Assembly (NCBI RefSeq): GCF_004104015.1
Contig: NZ_RYFV01000016.1
Location: 1-64,000, forward strand
DNA: 64,000 nucleotides
Source: Actinomyces oricola
Lineage (GTDB): Bacteria > Actinomycetota > Actinomycetes > Actinomycetales > Actinomycetaceae
Reading direction: 5' to 3'
Positions 46,460 to 55,510 of this stretch are shown here, in pieces. The stretch's first letter is position 1. Every line of letters starts with the position of its first letter. Made by a program: the position numbers and the translations under genes. The notes beneath the pieces were generated by a model, which was not told where the DNA came from, ran no database searches, and saw nothing but the letters and a program-made list of their open reading frames with translations.

Positions 46460-47494
46460 ATGGCCAGTCAGGACTGGATGACCAAGGACTTCTACGCGGT
46501 CCTCGGCGTCGACAAGAACGCCGACGCCACCGCCATTAAGAAGGCGTACCGCACGCTCGCCAAGAAATACCACCCCGACCGCAACCCCGACGACGCCGCG
46601 GCGGCAGAGAGGTTCAAGGAGATCGGCGAGGCCTATGCGGTGCTCTCAGACTCCAAGGAGCGCCAGCAGTACGACGCCATCCGCTCCATGGCCGGGGGCG
46701 GGGCCCGGTTCACCGCCGGCGGCCCCGGCGGCGGCGCGGGCGCAGGCGGGTTCGAGGACATCTTCTCCTCCATGTTCGGCGGCCAGAGCGGCTCGGTCCG
46801 CTTCGAGACCTCCGGCGGCGCCGGGGAGCCGGACCTCGACGACCTGCTGCGCATGTTCGGCGGCACCCCCAGCCCCACGCGTTCGGGCGGCCGGCCGGGG
46901 CGCTTCGGCTTCGGGAGTTTCGGCACCCCGCAGCCGGTCAAGGGGCCCGACGTGGTCACCTCAGCTACCCTGGACCTGCGCGACGCCGTGGCGGGAACCA
47001 CCGTGGAACTCACGGCTGACGGACGCACCATGAAGGTGCGCATCCCCGCCGGGGTCCACTCGGGCAAGAAGATCCGCTTGCGCGGCAAGGGCCGCCCCGG
47101 CATGAACGGCGGGGAGAATGGGGACATGGTGGTGACCATTAGCGTGGCCAAGCACCCGGTCTACTCCATTGACCCGACTGAACCCACCAACCTGCGCATG
47201 GACCTGCCCGTGACCCTCAAGGAGGCCGCCCTGGGCGCCACCGTCGAGGTCCCCCTGCTGGACGGCTCCACCTCCAAGGTGCGAATCGCCCCCGGGACGC
47301 CGTCGGGCACAGTCCTGCGTCTGCGCGGTAAGGGCGCGGACACCGCCAAGAAGACCGGCGACCTGCTGGTCACGGTGCAGGTGGCTGTTCCCAAGCGGCT
47401 CTCCAAGGAGGCCAAGAAGGCCCTGGAGGCCTTCGACACCGCCATGGGGGGCCTCGATCCGCGCGCCGACCTCATGAGCGAGGCCCGCCAATGA
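46460..47494 (+). CDS. DnaJ-type co-chaperone without zinc finger (copy 2)
   Basis: 344 residues with GAGGAGG upstream. J domain with HPD at 38-40 (KKYHPDRN), Gly/Phe-rich region slightly longer than in copy 1 (extra AGAGG and [11 protein letters not shown] segments), then the C-terminal barrels ([18 protein letters not shown] and following). Again no CxxCxGxG repeats. It mixes ATT and ATC for isoleucine, like dnaK and clpB copy 2, and so looks like the resident gene. Its promoter is unclear: a read-through from clpB copy 1 or a local promoter in the relatively AT-rich 46385-46440 stretch are both possible. Confidence 0.93.
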   Translation: MASQDWMTKDFYAVLGVDKNADATAIKKAYRTLAKKYHPDRNPDDAAAAERFKEIGEAYAVLSDSKERQQYDAIRSMAGGGARFTAGGPGGGAGAGGFEDIFSSMFGGQSGSVRFETSGGAGEPDLDDLLRMFGGTPSPTRSGGRPGRFGFGSFGTPQPVKGPDVVTSATLDLRDAVAGTTVELTADGRTMKVRIPAGVHSGKKIRLRGKGRPGMNGGENGDMVVTISVAKHPVYSIDPTEPTNLRMDLPVTLKEAALGATVEVPLLDGSTSKVRIAPGTPSGTVLRLRGKGADTAKKTGDLLVTVQVAVPKRLSKEAKKALEAFDTAMGGLDPRADLMSEARQ

Positions 47495-48078
47495 GCCCCC
47501 GGCGCCGCACCGGCCAGGGGGTGGATTTCCTGGCCGACGACGCCGCCGAGCGGGCTGTCTACGTCATCTCCGTGGCCGCGGACCTCGCCGGCATGCACCC
47601 GCAGACCCTGCGCCAGTACGACCGCCTGGGCCTGGTCATCCCGGCCCGCACCAGTGGGCGGGGCAGGCGCTACTCCCACCGCGACGTCGAGCGCCTGCGT
47701 CGCGTCCAGGCCCTCAGCCAGGACGGGGTCAACCTGGAGGGGATTCGCCGCATCCTGGAGCTGGAGCGGCGAGTGGAGCGCCTGGAGGCGGAGAACCGGG
47801 GCCTGCGGCTGCGGCAGGCCGCCGCTGAACGGATCTTCGCCGCGGCGGCCGACGGCGAAGTGCAGGTCGTGCCCGGCCGCTCAGGGCGGCCCGTGGGTCG
47901 CCCCGGCGCGAGCACCATGGGAGGAGCCGGGGTGAGTGCCTCTCGGACAACGGTCGGGGCGGCCGCGGGGAGGGCGGGGCCCGCCCGGCCGGCGGAGGAC
48001 GCCGCCCGCACGGCCACGGGGGCCGCCAGCCGTCCGGCGGCCCCGGGCACCGCCCTGATCCTGCATTACGGCCGGTGA
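47491..48078 (+). CDS. Heat-shock repressor HspR (copy 2, extended C-terminus)
   Basis: 195 residues; ATG overlaps the dnaJ stop. The MerR domain is almost the same as copy 1 ([20 protein letters not shown]), including the recognition region, so both proteins should bind the same HAIR boxes. The coiled coil differs modestly. A 55-residue Ala/Gly/Arg-rich tail is added after residue 140, compared with the 143-residue copy 1, and the extreme C-terminus is different. Two repressors for one regulon may form mixed dimers or respond differently to DnaK. Confidence 0.93.
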   Translation: MSPRRRTGQGVDFLADDAAERAVYVISVAADLAGMHPQTLRQYDRLGLVIPARTSGRGRRYSHRDVERLRRVQALSQDGVNLEGIRRILELERRVERLEAENRGLRLRQAAAERIFAAAADGEVQVVPGRSGRPVGRPGASTMGGAGVSASRTTVGAAAGRAGPARPAEDAARTATGAASRPAAPGTALILHYGR

Positions 48079-48304
48079 GGCGCAGCGCAGCGCTCTGCAT
48101 GCGGGCGCTCCGTAAGTGAGCAGAACCGTGGCCCTGCCCACATTCGTCCACATGGCCATCGCGGTCAGAATCGCGGCCAGAACAGCCCGGCGAGGGGCGT
48201 GCGGAGCCCGCGGTAGGGTCCTGAGGGCGGACCCGTGTTCGCTGCGCCCCAAGAGACGGGTACGCTGTGGGCGTCCCTCGAATGTGAAGGAAGAAGATCT
48301 CATC

Positions 48305-48757
48305 ATGACTCAGCCCCAGTATCCCGGACAGCCCTTCCCTCAGCAGCCGTCCGCCTCCTCCGCTCCTGCTCCGGCCACCAGCCAGTATGCAGCCCAGGGG
48401 CAGTACGCTCAGCCGGGCCAGGCGCAGGCCCCCTACGCCGGTGCCCCGGTTCAGGCCGCCTCAGGGGAGTCCTTCGTCAGCAACCTCATGAACTCCACCC
48501 GCGCCTTCGCCGCCAAGTACGGCAATCTGCTGTTCATTGTGGCCATGGTCGCCTACGGCCTGGACTGGTTCTTCAACGTCATCCTGGCGGTCATGAACCT
48601 CGCCAACGACTACGGCACCACGGGTGCCGATATCGTGCGCTTCTTCTCGACGCTCATTGTCGGCGCCGCCGCCGCCCTGGTCCAGCTCTTCATCTTCCGC
48701 ATGATTATTGAGCTGGTCCGCAACACGGCGCCCAAGGGCGAGGGCCCGCAGGCCTGA
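48305..48757 (+). CDS. Two-helix membrane protein with Gln/Pro-rich N-terminus
   Basis: 150 residues from ATG 48305 (GAAGGAAGA upstream); the longer open frame from 48116 is Arg-rich and unlikely. Residues 1-58 are Gln/Pro/Ala/Tyr-rich (QPQYPGQPFPQQP) and probably disordered and cytosolic. Two helices follow (about 78-102 and 112-137), ending RMIIELVRNTAPKGEGPQA. The pattern is faintly like DUF4282 proteins, but I cannot assign it. It is followed 18 bp later by another membrane protein gene, so the two are likely co-transcribed. Function unknown. Confidence 0.75.
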   Translation: MTQPQYPGQPFPQQPSASSAPAPATSQYAAQGQYAQPGQAQAPYAGAPVQAASGESFVSNLMNSTRAFAAKYGNLLFIVAMVAYGLDWFFNVILAVMNLANDYGTTGADIVRFFSTLIVGAAAALVQLFIFRMIIELVRNTAPKGEGPQA

Positions 48758-48775
48758 GCGCGCGGAGGACTACTG

Positions 48776-49522
48776 GTGGCGGGCTCCTACGAGACCGAGG
48801 ACGGTGAGCCGAAGTACGGTCGTCGTCTCAGCCAGGAGGAGCTTGACGCCTACCGCCGTGAGCACCGGCTCCCGGCCCCGGATTCCAGCTCCTCCGGCCG
48901 ACGCCCAACGAGGACTGTCTCGGGCGTCGTCGGCACTGAAGCCGACCCGACTGCCGGGCCCGGCCTCCAGGGGCGGGCCGCACCGGTCGGGACAGGGGAA
49001 TCCACTGCCGCAGGGCCCACGTGGGGTCATGCCGAGCAGACACCGCTCAGACGCTGGCGCCTGCTGGTTGCCGGCCTGATCGTTATGCTGCTGGTGCCCT
49101 TCGCCATGACCGTTGGGGCGCTCCTCTATGTCGTGGAGGGGCCCCTGTCCGCCGGCGCGGCCCTGGGCGAGACCGGTACTGTCTATCTGGAGCAGGGCAG
49201 CAACTGGGCCCTGTATTCCCCGTCACTGGCGGGCTCGATCCTGGAATGCTCAGTGACCGACCCCGCCGGCAACAGCCTTCCCCTGGAGGGTCTGGGGGAG
49301 GGGATTACCAACTACGCCGCTTTTGCCGCATCCACCACCGGGACCTACATCGTGAGTTGTCCCGGTGGGACGACGGGAGTGGTCGTCGGTCCAACTGTGG
49401 ACGTGAGCCGCGTTCCCGCGGCCGGGACTGTGATCCTGGCAGCGGGTGCGTGCTCGCTGCTGGGCTTTGGTCTGACTGTTGCCGGCGGTGTCCGGGCCCT
49501 GAGCTCGCGAAGGCGGCGCTGA
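48776..49522 (+). CDS. Membrane protein with disordered cytosolic N-terminus and small external domain
   Basis: 248 residues from a GTG with GGAGG upstream. An acidic, then Pro/Ser/Gly-rich tail (about 1-92) precedes helix 1 (LLVAGLIVMLLVPFAMTVGALLY, split: LLVAGLIVMLLVPFAMTV). An external domain (about 118-215) with two Cys residues (LECSVTDPAG and YIVSCPGG) follows, then helix 2 (near 220-240) and an Arg-rich end. The external part has an immunoglobulin-like alternation of Thr/Val-rich strands. No family recognised. It lies in the slot where copy 1 of the heat-shock unit carries the kinase and ABC exporter. Confidence 0.75.
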   Translation: MAGSYETEDGEPKYGRRLSQEELDAYRREHRLPAPDSSSSGRRPTRTVSGVVGTEADPTAGPGLQGRAAPVGTGESTAAGPTWGHAEQTPLRRWRLLVAGLIVMLLVPFAMTVGALLYVVEGPLSAGAALGETGTVYLEQGSNWALYSPSLAGSILECSVTDPAGNSLPLEGLGEGITNYAAFAASTTGTYIVSCPGGTTGVVVGPTVDVSRVPAAGTVILAAGACSLLGFGLTVAGGVRALSSRRRR

Positions 49523-49560
49523 ACCGCGTACTTTCACGCACTGCCACGTACTGCGCAGTG

Positions 49561-49601
49561 ATGGCCGGGGGCCGGAACAGGACGTTCCGGCCCCCGGCCA
49601 T
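49561..49601. terminator. Very strong hairpin after the membrane protein gene
   Basis: Perfect 18-bp arms at 49561-49578 and 49584-49601 with loop AGGAC, 39 bp after the stop. Its right arm runs into the 15-bp repeat array. Confidence 0.85.
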
Positions 49602-49749
49602 CACTGAGGCGGCCATCACTGAGGCCGTCTCAGCCATCACTGAGGCGGCCATCACTGAGGCGGCCATCACTGAGGCGGCCATCACTGAGGCGGCCATCAC
49701 TGAGGCCGTCTCAGCCAGCACTGAGGCGGCCCCGGCTATTACCGAGGCG
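49597..49749. repeat. 15-bp minisatellite, eight units
   Basis: The unit GCCATCACTGAGGC(G/C) occurs at 49597, 49612, 49633, 49648, 49663, 49678, 49693 and (with one change) 49714. Two GTCTCA hexamers interrupt after units ending in C. A degenerate tail runs to 49749. The near-identity of units suggests recent expansion. The array fills most of the 301-bp gap 49523-49823; no gene is credible there, although one plus and one minus frame stay open simply because the unit length is a multiple of three. Confidence 0.92.
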
Positions 49750-49823
49750 GCTGGCTGTGGCCCGGCCACTCGGTGCTGCAGGGGCTATCAGGCAGGGTCA
49801 CATGGTCGGCCACATGGTTATGG

Positions 49824-50006
49824 TCACTCGGTGCCAATGGCCTTGTCAGCGGCGTCACGGGCGGCGTCGACCTGGGAGGAGAACTTCCCCCCGGTCGCCT
49901 TCTTGGCGGCCTCACCGGCCTTGTCGAGCACCTGGTCGCTGATCTTCTCGCCCTTCTCGGAGGACAGGGCCCCGGTGGCCGCCTTCTTGAGGTTGTCAAG
50001 TCCCAT
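49824..50006 (-). CDS. MT0933/Rv0909-like small helical protein, antitoxin family (copy 2)
   Basis: 60 residues from ATG 50006 with AGGAGA upstream. It aligns end to end with the protein at 42684: MGLDNLKKAATGALSSEKG, a central AAKKATGGK and a DAARDAADKAI end. Same length, same orientation, same position divergent from clpB. No toxin gene beside it. Conservation of the pair in both heat-shock units points to a functional link with clpB or to simple hitch-hiking in the duplication. Confidence 0.75.
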   Translation of the reverse strand: MGLDNLKKAATGALSSEKGEKISDQVLDKAGEAAKKATGGKFSSQVDAARDAADKAIGTE

Positions 50007-50119
50007 GCGTGGTCTCCTTGTGCGGGTGCCGCAGTCGGGTGACGGCGGTCGCTGCCGATCGTGCCAGGCCAGACCGGTTCCCGCCAGGTAAGGCCCTGGT
50101 CCCCCTTCCCTCCCCCTCT

Positions 50120-50181
50120 CTTCAACGAAATCCTCACAGCACAACGGCCACGGACGTTGTGCTGTGAGGATTTCGTTGGAG
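50120..50181. repeat. REP-like palindromic element, copy 1
   Basis: Perfect 23-bp arms (50123-50145 and 50156-50178) carrying AATCCTCACAGCACAAC flank the 10-base core GGCCACGGAC; pyrimidine- and purine-rich flanks extend the symmetry. The same element in opposite orientation is at 62902-62965. Here it lies between divergent genes, where a terminator would make no sense. Confidence 0.85.
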
Positions 50182-50241
50182 GGGGGAGGGGAGGAGGGGC
50201 AGGAGGGGAGCATGGTGCGCTGCACACAAGCCGCGAACAGA

Positions 50242-50262
50242 GTTGAGCGGAATAGACTCAAG
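50242..50262 (+). promoter_or_regulatory. HAIR-type HspR box upstream of clpB copy 2
   Basis: GTTGAGC-GGAATAG-ACTCAAG lies 72 bp before the ATG, with a weaker half-site GTTGAAC at 50272-50278, mirroring the layout before clpB copy 1. Confidence 0.88.
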
Positions 50263-50334
50263 TTGTGGTGGGTTGAACCGGTCAGACCGCGCGGCGCACC
50301 GCCGTCGCCCCACGACATCACCCAAGGAGGTCCC

Positions 50335-53028
50335 ATGGACACCAACTACACCACCCGCTCCCAGGAGGCGATCTCCGGAGCAATGCAGGCCGCGGCGGCG
50401 GCCGGCAATCCGCAAATCGATACCGCCCACCTGCTCGCCGAGCTCCTGACCCAGGAGGACGGCGTGGCCCTCGGCCTACTCGCCGCCCTCAACCCGGAGC
50501 CGTCCTCGCGCACCACCATTGGCGCGGCCACCCGCCGCATCCTGGCCTCCCTGCCCTCCTCCTCAGGATCCTCGGTGAGCCAGCCCCAGCCCTCACGCGC
50601 CTTCCTGGCCGCCCTGGAGACCGCCGCCACCGAGGCCAAGAACCTGGGGGACGACTACATCTCCACCGAGCACCTGCTCATAGGCCTGGCCGCCGGCCCC
50701 ACCTCCGACCCCGTCGCCCGCCTGCTGCAGGACAACGGCGCCACCGCCGCCGCCCTGCGCCAGGCCCTGCCCACGGTCCGCGGCGGCGCACGCGTGACCT
50801 CCCCCAACCCCGAGGGCACCTACAAGTCCCTGGAGAAGTACGGCACCGACCTCACCAAGGCCGCCGCTGAGGGCAAGCTCGACCCCGTCATTGGCCGCGA
50901 CGCCGAGATCCGCCGCGTCGTCCAGGTGCTGAGCCGGCGCACCAAGAACAACCCCGTCCTCATTGGCGAGCCCGGCGTCGGCAAGACCGCCGTCGTCGAG
51001 GGACTGGCCCAGCGGATCATCGCCGGCGACGTCCCCGACTCCCTGCGCGGCAAGCGCATTATCGCCCTGGACCTGGCCGGGATGGTCGCCGGGGCCAAGT
51101 ACCGCGGCGAGTTCGAGGAGCGCCTCAAGGCAGTTCTCAAGGAGATCAAGGACTCCGACGGCGAGGTCATCACCTTCATTGACGAGCTCCACACCGTGGT
51201 GGGAGCAGGCTCGGGGGCCGAATCCTCCATGGACGCCGGCAATATGCTCAAGCCCATGCTGGCCCGCGGCGAACTGCGCCTGGTGGGGGCCACCACCCTG
51301 GACGAGTACCGCGAGCGCGTGGAGAAGGATCCCGCCCTGGAGCGGCGTTTCCAGCAGGTCTTCGTGGGGGAGCCCTCCGTGAGCGACACGGTGGCGATCC
51401 TGCGCGGCATCGCCCCCAAGTACGAGGCCCACCACCAGGTCACCATATCCGACGGCGCCCTGGTGGCCGCGGCCTCCCTGTCCGACCGCTACATCACCGG
51501 CCGCCAGTTGCCCGACAAGGCCATTGACCTCATTGACGAGGCGGCCTCCCGCCTGCGCATGGAGCTGGACTCCAGCCCCGTGGAGATCGACGAGCTGCGC
51601 CGTCGCGTCGAGCGCATGACCATGGAGGAGTCCTACCTCGCCGAGTCCTTGGACTCCGAGGGCCAGAACGCCGATCCCGCCGCCGCGGAGCGCCTGGAGC
51701 GCCTGCGCGCCGAGCTCGCCGACGCCTCAGAGCGCCTGACCGCCCTCAACGCTCGCTGGGAGGCGGAGAAGGCCGGCCACAACAAGATTGGTGAGTTGCG
51801 CGCCGCCCTCGACGAGCTGCGCACCCGTGCCGACCTGGCCGAGCGCGAGGGCTCCTTCGAGGAGGCCGGGCGCCTGCGTTACGGTGAGATGCCCGCCCTG
51901 GAGAAGCAGATCCGCGACGCCGAGGCCTCCGAGGCCGCCGTCATTGGGCCCGACGGCGTCGCCCGCGAGAGTGCGCCCGAGCCCATGATCGCCGAGAAGG
52001 TCGGCGCCGGCGAGATCGCTGAGGTTGTCGCCTCCTGGACCGGCATCCCCGTGGGCCGCCTGCTGCAGGGCGAGACCGCCAAGCTCCTGGAGATGGAGTC
52101 CGTCATTGGCCGGCGTCTCATTGGCCAGAAGACGGCTGTGGCCGCCGTGGCCGACGCCGTGCGGCGCTCGCGGGCGGGCGTGTCCGACCCCGACCGGCCC
52201 ACCGGTTCCTTCCTCTTCCTGGGGCCCACCGGCGTGGGCAAGACCGAGTTGGCCAAGGCCCTGGCGGACTTTTTCTTCGACGACGAGCGCGCCATTGTGC
52301 GCATTGACATGTCCGAGTACTCCGAGAAGCACTCCGTGGCTCGACTTGTGGGCGCCCCTCCCGGGTATGTTGGTTACGAGGAGGGCGGGCAGCTCACCGA
52401 GGCCGTGCGGCGACGCCCCTATTCGGTGGTCCTGCTCGATGAGGTGGAGAAAGCCCACCCCGAGGTCTTCGACATCCTCCTGCAGGTCCTCGACGACGGG
52501 CGCCTGACCGATGGCCAGGGCCGTACCGTGGATTTCCGTAACACGATCCTGGTGCTCACCTCCAACCTGGGTTCACAGTTCCTCATTGACCCGTTGCTCA
52601 GCCCCGAGGAGAAGCGCAATGAGGTCATGGCCAGGGTGCGCGCGGCCTTTAAGCCCGAGTTCCTTAACCGCCTGGACGACACTCTTGTTTTCGATCCTCT
52701 GAGCAAGCAGGAACTGGGGCGGATCGTGGAGATCCAGCTGGTAAAGATGGCTGACCGCCTGGCCGACCGTCGTCTCACACTCACGGTGACTGATGCGGCC
52801 CGCGCCTGGCTCGCCGACGAGGGCTACGACCCCTCCTTCGGGGCCCGGCCTTTACGTCGCCTGGTTCAGCGCCAGATCGGGGACGAGCTGGCCAAGATGA
52901 TCCTGGCCGGGGAGGTGCTCGACGGACAGGAGGTCGTCGTTGATCTCAGTCCCGACGGCGCCCACGCCGGTCTGGTTCTCACCGCCCGCGGGGAGGCGTG
53001 GGTGCCCAGCGCCACCAGCGCCGTGTGA
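50335..53028 (+). CDS. ATP-dependent disaggregase ClpB (copy 2)
   Basis: 897 residues from ATG 50335 with a near-perfect AAGGAGG five to six bases upstream; the open frame to 50164 covers the promoter region. Domain plan as in copy 1: N domain, NBD1 GEPGVGKT, M domain, NBD2 GPTGVGKT. Variation is concentrated in the N domain (about 60-150) and the M-domain tip ([13 protein letters not shown] against SIGDEAADPAA). It mixes ATT and ATC for isoleucine and is the probable resident gene. Both copies keep all ATPase motifs, so both should be active. Confidence 0.97.
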   Translation: MDTNYTTRSQEAISGAMQAAAAAGNPQIDTAHLLAELLTQEDGVALGLLAALNPEPSSRTTIGAATRRILASLPSSSGSSVSQPQPSRAFLAALETAATEAKNLGDDYISTEHLLIGLAAGPTSDPVARLLQDNGATAAALRQALPTVRGGARVTSPNPEGTYKSLEKYGTDLTKAAAEGKLDPVIGRDAEIRRVVQVLSRRTKNNPVLIGEPGVGKTAVVEGLAQRIIAGDVPDSLRGKRIIALDLAGMVAGAKYRGEFEERLKAVLKEIKDSDGEVITFIDELHTVVGAGSGAESSMDAGNMLKPMLARGELRLVGATTLDEYRERVEKDPALERRFQQVFVGEPSVSDTVAILRGIAPKYEAHHQVTISDGALVAAASLSDRYITGRQLPDKAIDLIDEAASRLRMELDSSPVEIDELRRRVERMTMEESYLAESLDSEGQNADPAAAERLERLRAELADASERLTALNARWEAEKAGHNKIGELRAALDELRTRADLAEREGSFEEAGRLRYGEMPALEKQIRDAEASEAAVIGPDGVARESAPEPMIAEKVGAGEIAEVVASWTGIPVGRLLQGETAKLLEMESVIGRRLIGQKTAVAAVADAVRRSRAGVSDPDRPTGSFLFLGPTGVGKTELAKALADFFFDDERAIVRIDMSEYSEKHSVARLVGAPPGYVGYEEGGQLTEAVRRRPYSVVLLDEVEKAHPEVFDILLQVLDDGRLTDGQGRTVDFRNTILVLTSNLGSQFLIDPLLSPEEKRNEVMARVRAAFKPEFLNRLDDTLVFDPLSKQELGRIVEIQLVKMADRLADRRLTLTVTDAARAWLADEGYDPSFGARPLRRLVQRQIGDELAKMILAGEVLDGQEVVVDLSPDGAHAGLVLTARGEAWVPSATSAV

Positions 53029-53053
53029 GGCTGACTGTGCGAACCGGCCGCGG
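52936..53053 (+). repeat. 118-bp segment identical at both clpB 3' ends (copy 2)
   Basis: Identical to 45706-45823. After it, this copy continues into a degenerate run of GGCTGGGCCGG(T/G)-type repeats (53053-53140) rather than grpE sequence. Confidence 0.95.
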
Positions 53054-53175
53054 ACTGGGCCGGGTCGGCTGGGCCGGTAGCGAACCGGCTGGGCCGGGTC
53101 GGCTAGGCCGGTAGCGAGCCGGCTGGGCCGGCCGCGGGAGGCCGCGCTCGGCCTGCGCGTGACCCCTGTGGGCCG

Positions 53176-53216
53176 CGGGCGGGTTCCTCGGCAGCATCTG
53201 CCGAGGAACCCGCCCG
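53176..53216 (+). terminator. Strong hairpin terminator after clpB copy 2
   Basis: Perfect 19-bp arms (53176-53194 and 53198-53216) with loop CAT, followed by TCTTCGTTGT, one of the few hairpins here with a T-rich tail. The 358-bp gap 53029-53386 otherwise holds GGCTGGGCCGG-type repeats and two GCAGGAGGG-type motifs before the TetR gene; no gene is seen. Confidence 0.85.
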
Positions 53217-53386
53217 TCTTCGTTGTGTCCGCGGGTGTCCGCAGGTGTCTGCGGTGTCCGTGGTGTGGCCTCTGGTCCTGCAGCAGGAGGGGCCGGCACT
53301 GTGCGGGGCGGCCTCACCGGGATTCTTTCCCCCGGTTCCTGTAGCAGGAGGGTGCCCGGCGCGGAGGCCAGTGTCAAAATACGGAT

Positions 53387-54100
53387 ATGAATCCTGCAAG
53401 GACGCCCGAGCCCAGCCCGCCCGCCTCTGGATCCGCCAGGATGAGACGGGGGCCGGGCAGGCCCAAAGCGGGAAGCGAGAACAAACGCGAGAGGATCCTC
53501 CGCGAGGCCGTCGCCCTCTTCGGCGGGCGAGGCTACTCGGGAACGTCGTTGGCTGACATTGCGGCAGCGGCCGACATCTCCAAGGCCGGGCTCCTGCACC
53601 ACTTCTCCTCCAAGGAGGAGCTTTTCGTCAAGGTTCTGGAGCGCTGGGACTCCGAAAGCCCCGCCGGGTCCGCCGGCCCGGAAGACGCATTGGACCCGTG
53701 GGTCCTGCTCGATAACTGGCTGCTGCTCATGGAGCGCCACATTCGCCGTCGGGATCTTGTGGCCATCTACTCGGCGACGGCCCCGTCAGTGTTGGACGTT
53801 TCCCACCCGGCCCACCACTGGATGGTGGAGCACCTGGTGCGGGCCATCACCCGTTTCGCGGAGGCCTTTGAACGGGGCAAGGAGGCTGGGACCGTGCGCC
53901 CGGAGATGCCCTCGGTGGCGGTGGCCCGCAGCCTGACGGCCCTGTCCGACGGCCTGCGCCTCCAATGGTTGTGTGCGACCACGCCGGATAATGGGGCCAA
54001 GGCGGTCTTGGACACCGACATGGTGGGGGAGATGCGCCTGTACGTCGAGAGTCTTAAGGCCCTGTGGTGCCTGGGGCCGACCGGAACCCGCGCACCCTGA
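53387..54100 (+). CDS. TetR-family transcriptional regulator
   Basis: 237 residues from ATG 53387; ATG 53441 (MRRGPGRPKAGSENKRERI) is a plausible alternative. The helix-turn-helix spans about 32-78 (ILREAVALFGGRGYSGTSLA, then ISKAGLLHHFSSKEE). The ligand domain is a typical TetR helical bundle with a 'FERGKEAGTVRPEM' stretch. No divergent target gene is present, so its regulon is unknown; the gene stands alone between two hairpin terminators. Confidence 0.88.
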   Translation: MNPARTPEPSPPASGSARMRRGPGRPKAGSENKRERILREAVALFGGRGYSGTSLADIAAAADISKAGLLHHFSSKEELFVKVLERWDSESPAGSAGPEDALDPWVLLDNWLLLMERHIRRRDLVAIYSATAPSVLDVSHPAHHWMVEHLVRAITRFAEAFERGKEAGTVRPEMPSVAVARSLTALSDGLRLQWLCATTPDNGAKAVLDTDMVGEMRLYVESLKALWCLGPTGTRAP

Positions 54101-54227
54101 TCGGCCCCCATCGCATTCCCGCCCCGGCCGGGCACCCCTGGCGTCGCGGGCCCCGGATCGGCCGCCTCGCCGCCTTGTGCGGGCCGGGTTGGACGGGGCG
54201 GGTGCCGGAATGCCAGCCGGAACGCCA

Positions 54228-54259
54228 AGAGGCCTCGCACTAAGAAGTGCGAGGCCTCT
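54228..54259. terminator. Bidirectional hairpin between TetR and GDPD genes
   Basis: Perfect 14-bp arms (54228-54241 and 54246-54259) with loop AAGA between converging genes. I see no gene or RNA in the rest of the 400-bp gap 54101-54500. Confidence 0.8.
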
Positions 54260-54500
54260 GTCGGCGTCGGGGGCGCGGTCCCTGAATCGCGCTATCCCCG
54301 AACGCCTCGGCAGGTCATCGGAGTCCCTGATCTCCTCGTGCCGAGAGCGTTCCGACGGGCTCCATACTAGGCGACTGGAGGCCGATTGCATACCGCCAGA
54401 CGGCTTCTGAATATAACGGCTCGGAAACGATTGGATGACAGGGGTGTAATGCCGTGACCTGCGCCACCCAAAGGTGTTGAGCGGCCCTCCTCGAGAGCCC

Positions 54501-55472
54501 TCAGGGGCATGCCAGGTCGCCAAACTCATGGATGCGATCGGTGAAAATTCCGGTGGCGCCCCAGGTGAAAAGCTCCTCTGCGCGCGCCCGGTTGTTGACG
54601 GTCCACACATTCACCCCATAACCGAGCGCGCGAATCTCCTCAACGCGAGAGCGCTCCAGGCCGGTGTTCGCCGGATTGATGGCCTGGACGCCGAGCATCT
54701 CGGCATAGGAGCGCCAGTCATCGCCCAGCAGCCCCACCCGGGTGAGAATTGCCAGGGGCGTGCCCGGGCGTCGTCGTCCCATCCGCTCCAGCAGCAGCGG
54801 GTTGAAGGAGGAGACCAGCACCTCGCAGTCCGGGGCGCGCCGCGCCTGCTCGTCAATGAGTTCGGCGACGCCGTCGACCAGCAATGAGCAGGCCGTGGCC
54901 CCCGCCTGGCAGGACTTCAGCTCAATATTGACGTTCAGGTGCCGCTGGGCTGCCAGGTCGAGGACCGCCGGCAGCGTGGGCACGCCCTCCCCGGCGAATG
55001 GGGTCGTGTCGAAGTTGGGTGCGGGGGCGGCGCTGGGCGCGGGGGCGGCGCCGGGCGCGGGGGCGGGGATGGTGAGCGCGAGGGCGGCGCCGGGGGCGCC
55101 GTCGGCGCTGGTGCCGCCGGGGGCCGCGCCTTCGGGCCCCGGGTCGCCGGCCGGCGGCCTTTCGGGTGTGAACCAGGAGCCGGCGTCCAGCGCCGGCAGG
55201 TCGGCGGCGGTGAGGTCGTAGTAGGGGCCGGTGCGATTGGTGGTGCGTTCCAGGAGCGAGTCGTGGATGACAATGAGGGTGCCGTCGCCCAGGACGTCCA
55301 CATCGAGCTCGATCCAGCGCGCGCCGGCGTCGGCCGCGGCCCGGAAGGCGGCCAGGGTGTTCTCCGGCGCCAGAGCACTGGCACCCCGATGGGCCAGGAC
55401 CAGGCGGGTGCCGGCCGGCACTGGGTGAGGGTGGGCAAGCGGCCGAAAGGCGATGGGGCGTGGCGCAACCAT
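54501..55472 (-). CDS. Glycerophosphodiester phosphodiesterase
   Basis: 323 residues from ATG 55472; GTG 55487 is in frame as well, and neither has a strong ribosome binding site. It hydrolyses glycerophosphodiesters to glycerol-3-phosphate. The family core is clear: LAHRGASALAPENTLAAF (catalytic His, Arg and Glu), WIELDVDVLGDGTLIVIHD (acidic metal ligands and second His), and a C-terminal VNVWTVNN. A Pro/Ala-rich insertion of about 70 residues (PAPAPGAAPAPSAAPAPN) follows the first third. No signal peptide is visible, so the enzyme is probably cytosolic. Divergent from the NAD synthetase gene with only 38 bp between starts. Confidence 0.9.
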   Translation of the reverse strand: MVAPRPIAFRPLAHPHPVPAGTRLVLAHRGASALAPENTLAAFRAAADAGARWIELDVDVLGDGTLIVIHDSLLERTTNRTGPYYDLTAADLPALDAGSWFTPERPPAGDPGPEGAAPGGTSADGAPGAALALTIPAPAPGAAPAPSAAPAPNFDTTPFAGEGVPTLPAVLDLAAQRHLNVNIELKSCQAGATACSLLVDGVAELIDEQARRAPDCEVLVSSFNPLLLERMGRRRPGTPLAILTRVGLLGDDWRSYAEMLGVQAINPANTGLERSRVEEIRALGYGVNVWTVNNRARAEELFTWGATGIFTDRIHEFGDLACP

Positions 55473-55510
55473 GGGCCGATCATGCACCGGTGCGTGGGAG
55501 GATTCAGCCC

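Noticed and set aside
49597-49749. Repeat array considered as a CRISPR
   Set aside because: Units are contiguous 15-mers with two 6-bp interruptions and no unique spacers; no cas genes are present.
54260-54500. Possible tRNA or small RNA in the gap after the TetR terminator
   Set aside because: No cloverleaf or conserved TTCGA-type loop could be drawn.
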